Assembly: GCF_016592595.1 (NCBI RefSeq)
Contig: NZ_AP012977.1
Span: 496,001-560,000, forward strand
Reading direction: 5' to 3'
Length of the DNA stretch: 64,000 nucleotides
DNA from: Abyssogena phaseoliformis symbiont OG214
GTDB taxonomy: Bacteria; Pseudomonadota; Gammaproteobacteria; PS1; Pseudothioglobaceae
In this document: one piece after another, positions 46,082 to 55,695 of the stretch
How the letters are laid out: every line of letters starts with the position of its first letter
How positions within the stretch are numbered: the first letter of the stretch is position 1
The notes under the pieces: model-generated
Databases searched by the model: none
What the model saw: only the letters and a program-made list of their open reading frames with translations
Told to the model about the DNA's origin: nothing
Position numbers and translations under genes: made by a program

Positions 46082-47929
46082 ATGCTAGGTTCAATTAGAA
46101 ACAAAACCAAGGGCTGGGTCGCTTATTTAATCGTTGGTTTGATTACCATTCCTTTTGCTTTATTCGGCATCAATGAATACTTTACTGGTGCTTCAAATAT
46201 TAAGGTTGCTTCTGTTGATGGTACTGACATCTCAAAAGCAGAATTTCTTGCAGAATTTAACCCGCAAAAAAGACGTCTGCAACAAGAACTAGACAAAAAA
46301 TACGACACAGAATTTGATGCCATGCTCAAGCAATCCATTCTTAATCAAATGATTGATAGGCGCTTACTTGAGCAATTATCCAGTGAATTGTCGTATGAAA
46401 CAACTGCCAGTGAACTTAATACTATTATTCAAGCTAATAATTTATTCAAAGAAGAAGGGCGATTTTCATTAGAAAAATATAAGCAATTATTAAGGCTAAA
46501 TGGCTATACAACAGAAAAATATGAGGCAATAAGGTTACAAGAATTAACCCAAACTCAAATCAAATACAATTTATTAGATTCTGCTTTTGTAACGCCATCA
46601 CAACTCGTAAGATTACAAAAATTGAACAATCAACAGCGACAATTTAGCTATATTACTGTTCAAGCTGATGATTATGTTAAAGAAGTTAAGGTTGACGTAC
46701 AAAGTGTCAAAGATTTTTATAATAATAAAAAGGCGTTATTTTTTGCACCAGAGCAAGTAAAAATAGAATTTGTTGAGTTGTCATTAAATGAAATTTCAAA
46801 AAATATTAAAGTAAGTGACGATGAATTATTTAATTTTTATGAAGATGAGCAAGAGCGCTTTACTACAGAAGAAGAAAGGCAAGCACAACATATTTTGCTT
46901 GAAGATGAATTAACTGCGCAAAAGGTTATTACCCTATTAAACAGTGGTAGTGATTTTGCTAAACTTGCTGGACAATACTCTCAAGATACAGGCTCTAAAT
47001 CTGACGCAGGAGATTTAGGTTTTTTTACTCGCGGTGTTATGGTGCCAGAATTTGAGAAAAAAGTATTTGCAATGAAACTTGGCGAAGTTAGCGATTTGGT
47101 TAAATCTGAGTTTGGCTATCATATTATTAAACTTAACAATATTAAAGCTAAAATACTTAAACCGTTTGATGCAGTTAAATCAGAATTGCTTGATTTATAC
47201 ACTCAAGCACAAGCACAAAAAGTGTTTTACAGTTTGACTGAACAATTGGCCAACTTGGCTTACGAGGCAAGTTTAGAGGAAATTGTTGATCAAATGGATT
47301 TAAAACTTCAGGTGAGTGATTTTTTTGACAGGGGTAGTACTCAATTAAACCAAAAAATTGTTACTACTGCATTTAGTGACGTAGTTCTTAACAAGGGTGA
47401 AAACTCAGAAATTTTAGAATTATCAAAAGATAAATTAATGGTCATTCGTGTACGAGAAAAATTAGCACAAAGACAAAAACCCTTTACTGAAGTTAAAGAT
47501 GAAATTAATGCACATTTAATGACACTGTTAGCTAAAACTTTTGTTGATAATCTTGTCAAGAATATTGTTGATTTATTGACGCACAATGATAAAGACACAC
47601 TCAAAAAACTAATGAATAAGAACAAACTTAAATGGCACCATGTTGATTGGGTGAAACGAGATTCCAACAAAGCTGAGATGGCTATTATCAACAAAGTGTT
47701 TGCATTGGCTAAGCCAACTAATGGCAATTCTAGCTATAGCGCTCAAGACTTGGATGGAAGTAATGCAGTTGTAATCAAATTATCAGGTGTTAAAACGACA
47801 GATATAAAGACGATTAATGCTACTCTTGAAAGGTCTTTATTAAGTTTTGAATCAGATGAGATATTTACAAATATCCTTGAAACGCTTAAATCTCGAGCAA
47901 AAATTAAATTTTTTAGTAGAAATTTATAA
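46082..47929 (+). CDS. ppiD: Periplasmic folding factor PpiD (SurA-like peptidyl-prolyl isomerase)
   Basis: 615 residues, intact. A short cytoplasmic tail (MLGSIRNKTKGW) and one membrane anchor (VAYLIVGLITIPFALFGINE) are followed by a SurA-like N domain (SVDGTDISKAEFLAEFN). The parvulin domain has QAQHILLEDELTAQ, SDAGDLGFFTRGVMVPEFEK and SEFGYHIIKLNN at roughly residues 265-355. Its C-terminal chaperone part is long. PpiD sits at the Sec translocon exit and helps exported proteins fold. Length matches the family. First chromosomal gene after the element. Confidence 0.9.
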   Translation: MLGSIRNKTKGWVAYLIVGLITIPFALFGINEYFTGASNIKVASVDGTDISKAEFLAEFNPQKRRLQQELDKKYDTEFDAMLKQSILNQMIDRRLLEQLSSELSYETTASELNTIIQANNLFKEEGRFSLEKYKQLLRLNGYTTEKYEAIRLQELTQTQIKYNLLDSAFVTPSQLVRLQKLNNQQRQFSYITVQADDYVKEVKVDVQSVKDFYNNKKALFFAPEQVKIEFVELSLNEISKNIKVSDDELFNFYEDEQERFTTEEERQAQHILLEDELTAQKVITLLNSGSDFAKLAGQYSQDTGSKSDAGDLGFFTRGVMVPEFEKKVFAMKLGEVSDLVKSEFGYHIIKLNNIKAKILKPFDAVKSELLDLYTQAQAQKVFYSLTEQLANLAYEASLEEIVDQMDLKLQVSDFFDRGSTQLNQKIVTTAFSDVVLNKGENSEILELSKDKLMVIRVREKLAQRQKPFTEVKDEINAHLMTLLAKTFVDNLVKNIVDLLTHNDKDTLKKLMNKNKLKWHHVDWVKRDSNKAEMAIINKVFALAKPTNGNSSYSAQDLDGSNAVVIKLSGVKTTDIKTINATLERSLLSFESDEIFTNILETLKSRAKIKFFSRNL

Positions 47930-48001
47930 GCTAGAATCGATTCTTACTTTAAATAAATTGTTTATTTTTAACTTATTTAAACATAATTTAAAGTTCAATT
48001 T

Positions 48002-49068
48002 ATGAAAATAAAATTAACGTTGATATTGATATTGATATTGATATTGATATTGATATTGATATTGATATTGATATTATTACCTGTATTAAGTTTGGCAGGG
48101 GTAAGGAGATTTATAGCGAATTTTGTGAAAATTGCTACGGTTTTTCTCGTCAAGGTTCTCTAGGCTTGCCATTATACAGCTCAACCATTGCCAATCATTC
48201 TGATAGATATTTACAACGAACCATCAAGGAGTGGTAGACCAGGTCGGATTATGCCTGTATTTAACTTATCTGATGCTCAGGTGGCTAAATTAATTAGATT
48301 TTTGCGTGCTGGAATCAAAGCACTAAAATACGACACAACACCCATTAAAGGTAATATTGAAGCTGGACAGTATACTTATGAGCAATATTGTCAAAGGTGC
48401 CATGGGGTTGATTTAAAGGGCGAACAGGGTACTGTAAATTTTTTTTTGGAAAAAGGACAGAGAAGTTTCACCACCAGCACTCGCCAATCAAGGTTTTTTA
48501 TATTCAGTAGAAGATCAAATGATTAAACATATCATTGTTAGCGGTATTAAAGATACTGAGATGATATCTTTTACTAAAGTGTTTAATTTTACTGAGCAAA
48601 CGGTAGATGATTTGGTTAGCTTTATTCGCTCTTATGAAAAGCCATTTGAGCATAAGCATACGATTAAACAAATAGATGAACCAGTGTCGTTTATTTTTAC
48701 AAGTCCATATAAATTAGAAGAAATAGTGAATAGATTGCGAGAGTCGGCCGCGGCTTATAATTTTTAGGGTTTATCCAAATAGGGCGTTACTTCAAGGTTT
48801 GGGAGAGTTTGAAATTGGCGATAAAAAGCAAGTTGTGGTTCGCTTTTGTAATTTTAGGAATATGCAAGCATTTTTGAAACTAGATCCTAGATTGGGCGTT
48901 ATGCTACCATGTAGAGCAACAGTTATAGAGGATGGGCAAGGCAAAGTAAGCGTAGTGCTTGAAAACTATAAGCACACAGTGACACGTTTTAATAATGAAC
49001 AAATGAGCCAGTCAGCTGGTGATCTAATAGAAAAAATGCAAGAAATGGTTGAGGAAGCGTTATGGTAA
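48002..49068 (+). pseudogene. Exported dihaem cytochrome c with DUF302 domain, decaying
   Basis: ATG 48002 begins MKIKLT followed by (Leu-Ile) repeats from nine TGATAT hexamers, then LLPVLSLAG. A one-base loss in the G-tract at about 48,100 shifts the frame into KEIYSEFCENCYGFSRQG, where the first haem motif reads CENCY instead of CxxCH. Further on come GRPGRIMPVFNLSDAQVAKL and an intact second haem site CQRCHG. More shifts near 48,225, 48,450 and 48,765 precede the DUF302 domain (GDKKQVVVRFCNFRNMQAFL, LGVMLPCRATVIE). The protein would have been periplasmic, linked to electron transfer. The stop overlaps the next gene. Confidence 0.75.
48021..48075 (+). repeat. Nine tandem TGATAT hexamers in signal-peptide codons
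   Basis: 48021-48074 is nine exact copies of TGATAT, encoding alternating Leu and Ile in the hydrophobic core of the cytochrome c signal peptide. Slippage by whole units keeps frame but changes signal-peptide length. Confidence 0.95.
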
Positions 49069-49519
49069 TTAGAACTTTAATATTGCACATAGTATTGTTA
49101 GCTGGCTCAGTATTTGCAGGACATGAAGAGCTTTTAATTGAGCGTGTTAATGCGAAATTTTCATATACTTGGTCAGCACTTGATAAAACCATTACAGCCT
49201 ACCATTATAAGCCAGCTTATTTGCAACGTTGTGATTTTGCGTTTAATGAGCGCCATTATAAATCCGATAAATATCGTATTTTATTTTTTGGTAAGTATGA
49301 TGAAATGAAAAAAATGAGCAAAAAATACCCTGAAATTGTGCCGTTTTTCCATTAAAAATTACAGTAATGGAAGAAGGCGCATATACTTTAATGATTGTCA
49401 TACCGCCAATTGCACTCTTGCCATTGGTTCAAACAAATGAAGAACGTATGACTATTTTTCGCTGGCAAGAAGATATAAAAAGTATCTTAAAACAAGTTAA
49501 AAGCCAGTATCAACAATAG
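49062..49519 (+). pseudogene. Exported DUF302-type protein, frameshifted
   Basis: The start at 49062 overlaps the preceding gene by 7 bp. A signal peptide (TLILHIVLLAGSVFA) is followed by HEELLIERVNAKFSYTWSAL, AYHYKPAYLQRCDFAFNERH and RILFFGKYDEMKKMSKKYPE. A one-base shift in the T-run at about 49,348 continues ITVMEEGAYTLMIVIPPIAL and ends RWQEDIKSILKQVKSQYQQ. DUF302 proteins often accompany c-type cytochromes in sulfur oxidisers. A single shift in a homopolymer broke it, so loss is recent. Confidence 0.65.
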
Positions 49520-49582
49520 AATATTTTTTTAAAAACCTCTTTGTCAGTCGCTATAGATTTTTAGAGATATTCAGCAGGCAAT

Positions 49583-49616
49583 AAAAAACCCTGCATTCTT
49601 TTTTAGAGTCAGGGCT
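49583..49616 (-). terminator. Rho-independent terminator of fabI
   Basis: On the minus strand AGCCCTG pairs with CAGGG across an 18-nt partly paired loop, followed by six T. It lies 28 bp beyond the fabI stop. Confidence 0.75.
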
Positions 49617-49643
49617 TGTTTGATTGGTAATTGCCTTTATTTA

Positions 49644-50426
49644 TTAATTTGGCCCCTTGTCATAAAAGTTATAACCAGAATCAATATAGGTTATTTCGCC
49701 AGTGATGCCTGAGGCTAAATCAGAACACAAGAATGCAGCAGCATTACCCACTTCTTCAGTGGTTATGTTGCGCTTAAGTGCAGAACTGTCTGCGGCATAA
49801 TCAAGCAGTTTGCCAAAATCTTTAATACCAGATGCTGCTAAAGTTTTAATTGGCCCTGCTGAGACTGCATTAACGCGAATACCTCTTTCAGGTCCTAAGG
49901 CTGCTGCCATATAACGAACATTAGCTTCAAGTGAGGCTTTAGCTACACCCATTATGTTGTAATTTGGAATGGCACGAATACTGCCTAAATAACTAACTGT
50001 TAATAAAGCGCCATTGTCATTAAGCATGGAATAAGCGGCTTTTGCAAGTGCAGTAAAGCTGTATGAGCTAATATCATGCGCCGTGGTAAAATTTTCACGA
50101 GTGGTTGCTTGAATATAGTTACCATCTAGTGCTTCACGTGGTGCAAAGGCAACTGAATGAACGATAATATCAAAATTATCCCAATGGTTTTTTAATTCTT
50201 TAAAGGTTTTTTCAATACCCTCATCACTAGCAACGTCACATTCAATGACAATATTTGAGTGGCAAACTACGGCGCATTTATCAACTCGTTTTTTGAGTTT
50301 TTCATTTTGGTAGGTGAGTGCAATTTCACAGCCTTGTTTGGCCATAGCCTCAGCAATTCCCCAAGCAATAGAGCGATTTGACGCCACACCAACAATGAGT
50401 GCTTTTTTTCCAGTTAAGAAGCCCAT
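49644..50426 (-). CDS. fabI: Enoyl-[acyl-carrier-protein] reductase (NADH)
   Basis: 260 residues. It reduces the trans-2 double bond in each elongation cycle of fatty-acid synthesis in the cytoplasm. The Rossmann start [20 protein letters not shown], then [16 protein letters not shown] and [20 protein letters not shown], are typical. The FabI active site reads [19 protein letters not shown], with the Tyr-(X)6-Lys arrangement. The end [20 protein letters not shown] is also conserved. GGAG lies 7 bp before ATG. Divergent from the MFS gene; own terminator. Intact and full length. Confidence 0.95.
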   Translation of the reverse strand: MGFLTGKKALIVGVASNRSIAWGIAEAMAKQGCEIALTYQNEKLKKRVDKCAVVCHSNIVIECDVASDEGIEKTFKELKNHWDNFDIIVHSVAFAPREALDGNYIQATTRENFTTAHDISSYSFTALAKAAYSMLNDNGALLTVSYLGSIRAIPNYNIMGVAKASLEANVRYMAAALGPERGIRVNAVSAGPIKTLAASGIKDFGKLLDYAADSSALKRNITTEEVGNAAAFLCSDLASGITGEITYIDSGYNFYDKGPN

Positions 50427-50517
50427 AAATCTCCAATTTTGTTATTAATAAAAAATAAATTATAACCTACACAGCACCTATAATAATTAACTGTTTCTTG
50501 CTATTATTATTTTATAG

Positions 50518-51978
50518 ATGTTAGATATTTTCTTGACCCCTATTCGATCGCTTAGAATGCGCTACATTCCCCTATTGCTGATTTATTTTTCCTATGGCAG
50601 TAGCGTTTTTACTGCCATTGCTGAGAATTTTTGGGTGAAAGAGGTGTTAGACATGTCAGCTTCTGACTTGGCCGAGCTTGCTGTATGGTTAACCGCTCCT
50701 TGGACTGTTAAGATGATTTTTGGGCAAATGGTTGATAGTATTCAAATTTTTGGCTCTAATCGAAAATCTTATGTTTATATTGGCGCTACTTTAATTACAT
50801 TAAGTTCTGTATTAATGATTGCTGTCGTTGGTGATTATGCCATTGTGCAGGATTTTTCTAAAAAGTTTATTTATATTATTGCCAGTGTCATCGCTGTGGT
50901 AGGGTTTGTGATACAAGATGTGGTTGCTGATACTATGACAACAGAGGTTGTTGATAAATCTAAAAGTAAGAATAAAATTAACCAAGAACTTGCCACCATT
51001 CAGGTTTTATCAAGACTTTCATTAGGTTTGGCTATCTTTTTAACAGGCTGGATTGGCGGTGAACTGGCTAGTGTTTTTAAAGATAATCGTGAAGCGGTGT
51101 TTATGATTGCGTTGTTTGTGCCTTTATTGTCAATCTTAGGCGTCAGTTTGGTTAAGTTAAATATAGTAGTTGTATCACCTATTAACAAGCAAATATTGTT
51201 TGGCGGTTTGACATTCGCTGTCTTTATTGTACTGATGGGATATAACGACGTGCCTTATTCACAAGAAATTGTTTTTATTGTTTCTCTTGGCGTAGTGCTG
51301 TATTTCCTTCGAGGATTAATTACTGATTTGGATGCTCGCACTATTAGGCACATTAAAATGGCAATGATTGTTATTTTTGTTTATCGAACTATGCCATCAG
51401 TGGGTGCTAGTCTTAGCTGGTGGCAAATTGATGTACTTGGTTTTGATGAGTCTTTTTTTGCCAAGTTGTCTGCTATTGGTGGTGTTATTGCGCTTGCTGG
51501 TATGTGGTTTTCTGCTAAATTTATCATTAAAAGGAGCATTGCTGAAGTATTAATCTTTTTAACCATTATAGGCACTTTGTTATCAATGCCTATTATAGCG
51601 ATGTATTACAATGTGCACATTTGGCTAGGTGTTGATGCGCGCACTGTGGCATTGGTTGACACGGCTATTTCCTCACCTTTTAATTATATCTCTCAAGTGT
51701 TAATGCTAACATTAGTGGCTATTCATGCGCCAGAAGGCAAAAAAGGCACTTGGTTTGCCTTAATGGCAAGTTTAATGAACATTGCGCTTTCTGCTGCTGG
51801 TTTACTTACTAAATATTTAAACAAAATTTTTGTTGTCAGTCGAGAGGTTATGACAGATGGTGTTGTGACTAGTGCGCAAAATTACACTGAACTTGGTAGT
51901 CTGCTTTGGATTATTATTGGTGTAGGGTTTGTGATGCCCATTACTGTTATATTAAAATTTAACCCAAATAAATCGTGA
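50518..51978 (+). CDS. Major facilitator superfamily transporter, BT1/AmpG-like
   Basis: 486 residues with about twelve hydrophobic helices, for example IPLLLIYFSYGSSVFTAIAE, ILFGGLTFAVFIVLMGYNDV and MAMIVIFVYRTMPSVGASLS. The N-terminal loop WLTAPWTVKMIFGQMVDSIQ has the MFS helix 2-3 character. The general pattern resembles folate-biopterin (BT1) and AmpG-like carriers; the substrate cannot be told. It overlaps lspA by 4 bp and heads the MFS-lspA-thiO-DUF1566-recJ cluster. In symbionts such carriers often import cofactors, but that is inference. Confidence 0.75.
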   Translation: MLDIFLTPIRSLRMRYIPLLLIYFSYGSSVFTAIAENFWVKEVLDMSASDLAELAVWLTAPWTVKMIFGQMVDSIQIFGSNRKSYVYIGATLITLSSVLMIAVVGDYAIVQDFSKKFIYIIASVIAVVGFVIQDVVADTMTTEVVDKSKSKNKINQELATIQVLSRLSLGLAIFLTGWIGGELASVFKDNREAVFMIALFVPLLSILGVSLVKLNIVVVSPINKQILFGGLTFAVFIVLMGYNDVPYSQEIVFIVSLGVVLYFLRGLITDLDARTIRHIKMAMIVIFVYRTMPSVGASLSWWQIDVLGFDESFFAKLSAIGGVIALAGMWFSAKFIIKRSIAEVLIFLTIIGTLLSMPIIAMYYNVHIWLGVDARTVALVDTAISSPFNYISQVLMLTLVAIHAPEGKKGTWFALMASLMNIALSAAGLLTKYLNKIFVVSREVMTDGVVTSAQNYTELGSLLWIIIGVGFVMPITVILKFNPNKS

Positions 51979-52433
51979 AAACAAAATATTATTTTTTATT
52001 AGTTGTGTTATTGGTTGTCCTTGACCAATTAACAAAATTGTTGGCTTATGAATATTTAGGCATTGGCGACTCAATTGCCATTAATGAATTTTTGTCGCTT
52101 ACTTTTGCTCATAACTACGGTGCGGCGTTTAGTTTTTTGGCTGATAGTGGCGGTTGGCAGCGTTATTTTTTATCAAGTGTTTCTGCTATTGCCAGTATTG
52201 TTATCAGTGTTTGGATGCTAAGAACATCCTTGAAACACAAGTTCAAGCTCATCAGTTTAGCACTTATTTTATCAGGCGCACTTGGTAATATGATTGACCG
52301 AATTGCTAACGGGTTTGTTGTTGATTTTATTGATTTTCATTACGCTGGATTTAATTATCCAATTTTTAATTTTGCTGATATTTTTATCAGTATTGGTGTG
52401 ATATTATTAATCATAGTGGATTGGAAAAAATGA
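51975..52433 (+). CDS. lspA: Lipoprotein signal peptidase II
   Basis: 152 residues. An inner-membrane aspartyl protease that removes signal peptides from prolipoproteins after lipidation. The GTG start overlaps the MFS stop (GTGA). Four membrane helices are visible. Conserved parts are VVLDQLTKLLA, FAHNYGAAFSFL, the catalytic region LGNMIDRIANGFVVDFIDFH and NFADIFISIGV, which together supply the two catalytic Asp. Length is standard. It would mature the lipoproteins seen in the window, such as the gene at 58,776. Confidence 0.95.
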   Translation: MKTKYYFLLVVLLVVLDQLTKLLAYEYLGIGDSIAINEFLSLTFAHNYGAAFSFLADSGGWQRYFLSSVSAIASIVISVWMLRTSLKHKFKLISLALILSGALGNMIDRIANGFVVDFIDFHYAGFNYPIFNFADIFISIGVILLIIVDWKK

Positions 52434-53416
52434 GTGATTGTTTGGTGATTGGTGGTGGTGTTATTGGCATGATGAGTGCGAGAATGCTAGCAATGGCAGG
52501 TGCTAGTGTTACCTTGTTAGACCAGCGTGAGTGTGGCAAAGAGTCATCTTGGGCGGGTGGTGGTATTATTAGCCCATTGTACCCTTGGCATTATGATGAT
52601 TTGACCAATGAATTAAGTTTTGCCTCACAAGCAGTTTATGCAGATTTATGTCTGCAAATTTTTGAAGATACAGGCATTGACCCGCAATATATTCAATCTG
52701 GCTTGTTAATGATGGATGAATATGACTCGTTATTAGCGATACAATGGATGGATAAATATCAGGTTAGTTATCAGCCTCATGTTAATGGCGCCTTGTTTGC
52801 CAACATTGCTCAGGTCCGCAATCCAAGATTATTACAAGCCCTGAAGGTTGATATTTTGAATAAAGGCGTGAATGTTATTGAGCATGTTCAGGCAAATGAT
52901 TTATTGATAAAAGACAACCAAGTGATTGGTGTAAAAACTAAAGATAAAGATTGTTTTGCACAAGATGTTGTTGTTTGTTCTGGCGCATGGAGTTCAAAAT
53001 GGCTAAAACTTGCTGATGATATTTTTCCAATGAAAGGTCAGATGATTGTTTTAAAATCAATCAAGGGTGTGGTAGAGAACATTGTGTTAGATCAAGGCAG
53101 GTACATTATTCCAAGGGCAGATGGGCGAATATTGGTTGGCTCTACCATGGAAAATGTTGGTTTTGATGGTCGTACTGATATTGGCGTACAAAAATCACTC
53201 CACGAATTTGCTTATCAAAGATTTCCAGTTTTACTTAATGCGACAATTGAACATCACTGGTCTGGTTTTAGACCAGCAAGCCTTTCTGGCAAAGTTATAC
53301 TGGGTAAGCATGAACAATTTGAACATTTATTAATAAATACTGGGCATTTTCGCAACGGCTTAAATATGGCGCCTGCCAGTGCAGATAAAATTAAACAACT
53401 GATTATCAATGCATAA
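52430..53416 (+). CDS. thiO: FAD-dependent glycine oxidase of thiamine synthesis
   Basis: Starts at ATG 52430, overlapping the lspA stop (ATGA); the upstream TTG gives an unlikely extra three residues. 328 residues. The Rossmann FAD site is CLVIGGGVIGMMSARMLAMA, followed by GKESSWAGGGIISPLYPWHY, typical of ThiO/DadA-like oxidases. Later come PMKGQMIVLKS, RYIIPRADGRILVGSTMENV and FRPASLSGKVILG, ending GHFRNGLNMAPASAD. ThiO oxidises glycine to the imine used in thiazole formation. No other thi gene is next to it. Confidence 0.85.
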   Translation: MSDCLVIGGGVIGMMSARMLAMAGASVTLLDQRECGKESSWAGGGIISPLYPWHYDDLTNELSFASQAVYADLCLQIFEDTGIDPQYIQSGLLMMDEYDSLLAIQWMDKYQVSYQPHVNGALFANIAQVRNPRLLQALKVDILNKGVNVIEHVQANDLLIKDNQVIGVKTKDKDCFAQDVVVCSGAWSSKWLKLADDIFPMKGQMIVLKSIKGVVENIVLDQGRYIIPRADGRILVGSTMENVGFDGRTDIGVQKSLHEFAYQRFPVLLNATIEHHWSGFRPASLSGKVILGKHEQFEHLLINTGHFRNGLNMAPASADKIKQLIINA

Positions 53417-53960
53417 AATAATCGTTTTCTTATCATTCTTTGCTTGTGCTTTAATTGCCAATGCACAATTAATTAAAGTTTCGGCACAAGGAAATATCCT
53501 TGAAAGCGAGGTTAAAAATCATCGGTGTATGCTTGATCAGCAATCTAAGTTAGTATGGGAAGTTAAATTAAGCGATAAGGGATTGCAAGATACGAACAAC
53601 ACCTATACTTGGTTTAACGGTAAATCAGGGGTTGATAATGGCGACTATAGCCATCATTGCCATTGGGGTAAAAACTGCAATACTCAAGCGTTTATTAATG
53701 CGTTAAATACAGCTAAGTTATGCAAGCAAAGCACTTGGCGCTTACCCAGCGAGTCAGAACTCAGAACTTTATTGATTTATGGCGATAATGACTTGCTCAT
53801 CAACCCAAACTTTTTTCCAAACACTAGACGCAAATCTTATTGGAGTGCAGATGAGCAAGATATTGATATTGCAATCGATGTGCCATTTTTCTATGGTGGT
53901 AGCAAAAGTTCTGACAAGTCCTTTTGTGCCCATATTCGAGCAGTGAGTGATGCTTACTAG
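53409..53960 (+). CDS. Exported DUF1566 domain protein
   Basis: 183 residues. A signal peptide (IIVFLSFFACALIANAQ) is followed by the DUF1566 body: CMLDQQSKLVWEVKLSDKGL, NTYTWFN, CNTQAFINALNTAKLCKQS, TWRLPSESELRTLLIYGDN and NPNFFPNTRRKSYWSADEQD. WRLP and the final YWSA are hallmark motifs. Several Cys suggest disulfides in the periplasm. It overlaps thiO by 8 bp and recJ by 11 bp. Biological role unknown. Confidence 0.75.
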   Translation: MHKIIVFLSFFACALIANAQLIKVSAQGNILESEVKNHRCMLDQQSKLVWEVKLSDKGLQDTNNTYTWFNGKSGVDNGDYSHHCHWGKNCNTQAFINALNTAKLCKQSTWRLPSESELRTLLIYGDNDLLINPNFFPNTRRKSYWSADEQDIDIAIDVPFFYGGSKSSDKSFCAHIRAVSDAY

Positions 53961-55641
53961 AACAATAGACCAAGATTTATTTGATGCATATTCAGATGAT
54001 ATACCTACTTTTTTAAAGAAAATTTATGCCGCTCGTGGTATTAATGAGTCGCATTTATCTTTGAGTCTTGTTCATCTTTTAAAACCTAATTTTCTCCAAC
54101 TAGATGTTGCACTTACTTTACTTGAACAAGCCTTAGTTAATCAAAAACGTATTTTAATTGTTGGCGATTTTGATTGTGATGGGGCGACTGCATCTGTTGT
54201 AGCAGTTAAGTCATTGCGCATGATGGGGGCAAAATTTGTTGATTTCTTAGTGCCTAATCGTTTTGAGCACGGCTATGGTTTGAGTGAGGAAATTGTAAAA
54301 TTAGCCATTCAAGAAAAACAACCCGATTTGATTATTACGGTTGATAATGGCATTTCAAGTTTTGACGGAGTAAAACTGGCAAAATCATCAAATATTCAGG
54401 TGATTATCACTGATCATCATTTGCCTAGCAAAACTCTGCCTGAAGCAGATGCCATTATCAACCCTAATCTTAAAGGTTGTGAATTTTTAAGCAAAAATTT
54501 AGCAGGCGTTGGTGTGTGTTTTTACTTGTTTTCAGCTTTTAAAACTCATTTGGTCAAGTGTGATTATTTTACCAATCATAAAATCACCCTGCCAGATTTA
54601 CGAAATGTGCTGGATTTAGTTGCACTTGGTACAGTAGCTGATGTAGTAAAACTTGACCAAAATAATAGAATCTTAGTTGATCAAGGCATTAAACGCATTC
54701 AACAAAAAAAATGTGCCCCAGGTATTTTGGCATTACTGGAAATCTCAAATCGACCCAGTGCAACCCTACGTGCCAGTGATTTAGGTTTTTCAGTCGCGCC
54801 ACGCCTAAATGCAGCAGGGCGTTTAAGTGATATTTCTCGTGGCATTAAATGCTTGCTAACTGAAGATATGAATGATGCTAGACGTTACGCCCAAGAGCTA
54901 GAAGTCTTTAATCAAAAGCGCAAACAAGAGCAAACTCGTATGCAAGATAAGGCGCAAGCTATTGTGGATGCGCAAGAAGTAACAGAGGATAAATTTGCCA
55001 TCAGCCTGTTTGATGCATCTTGGCATGAAGGTATTGTCGGCATTGTCGCTGGCAAACTTAAAGAGGATTATCATTGTCCAGTTGCGGTATTTGCCCAGTC
55101 GGGTAATGACTTAAAAGGCTCTATTCGCTCCATTCCCAGTGTACATATCAAAGATTTATTAGATTTAGTAGACAGACAAAACCCTGATTTAATTTTAAAA
55201 TTTGGTGGTCATGCTATGGCAGCAGGATTAAGTATTAAGCCTGAAAATTTTGCTGGTTTTAAGCAAGCTTTTGCAAATGCCATTCAAACTCATTTTGACA
55301 ATCAAATCCCCAAAGTTGAACTGTTAACCGATGGCGAATTAGAGGCGTTTGAATTGTCTTTAGACAATGCACAATTATTAGTTGATGCTGGACCTTGGGG
55401 TCAGGGGTTTGATGAACCAATTTTTTATGGTGAGTTTGAGTTGGTTGAGCAAAAAGTAGTTGGAGAAAAACACCTAAAATGTCGTTTAAAACTCAAAGGT
55501 AACACCCAAGTATTTGATGCTATTGTATTTTTTCAACCACCATTGGTATCCATGCAAGTTTTAGTAGCTTACAAACTGTCCATTAATAGTTGGCGAGGTA
55601 GTACTTCATTGCAACTAATGGTTGAGCGAATAAACGCTTAA
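53950..55641 (+). CDS. recJ: Single-stranded-DNA-specific exonuclease RecJ
   Basis: ATG 53950 is preferred to the GTG just upstream. About 563 residues. A 5' to 3' exonuclease acting in recombination and mismatch repair. DHH-family motifs are ILIVGDFDCDGATASVVAVK (motif I), IITVDNGISS and IITDHHLPSKTLPEADAIIN (DHH). They continue with SVAPRLNAAGRLSDISRGIK, HEGIVGIVAGKLKEDYHCPV and LKFGGHAMAAGLSIKPENF (DHHA1). The C-terminal OB fold follows. Complete. Confidence 0.95.
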   Translation: MLTRTIDQDLFDAYSDDIPTFLKKIYAARGINESHLSLSLVHLLKPNFLQLDVALTLLEQALVNQKRILIVGDFDCDGATASVVAVKSLRMMGAKFVDFLVPNRFEHGYGLSEEIVKLAIQEKQPDLIITVDNGISSFDGVKLAKSSNIQVIITDHHLPSKTLPEADAIINPNLKGCEFLSKNLAGVGVCFYLFSAFKTHLVKCDYFTNHKITLPDLRNVLDLVALGTVADVVKLDQNNRILVDQGIKRIQQKKCAPGILALLEISNRPSATLRASDLGFSVAPRLNAAGRLSDISRGIKCLLTEDMNDARRYAQELEVFNQKRKQEQTRMQDKAQAIVDAQEVTEDKFAISLFDASWHEGIVGIVAGKLKEDYHCPVAVFAQSGNDLKGSIRSIPSVHIKDLLDLVDRQNPDLILKFGGHAMAAGLSIKPENFAGFKQAFANAIQTHFDNQIPKVELLTDGELEAFELSLDNAQLLVDAGPWGQGFDEPIFYGEFELVEQKVVGEKHLKCRLKLKGNTQVFDAIVFFQPPLVSMQVLVAYKLSINSWRGSTSLQLMVERINA

Positions 55642-55695
55642 AAATAAGCGTATTATCAAGGTAAAATATGGCCTTTTTATTTTTAAATTCTTGTA

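Noticed and set aside
55642-55695. T-box or leader regulation of thrS
   Set aside because: The intergenic space is only 54 bp and lacks T-box features.
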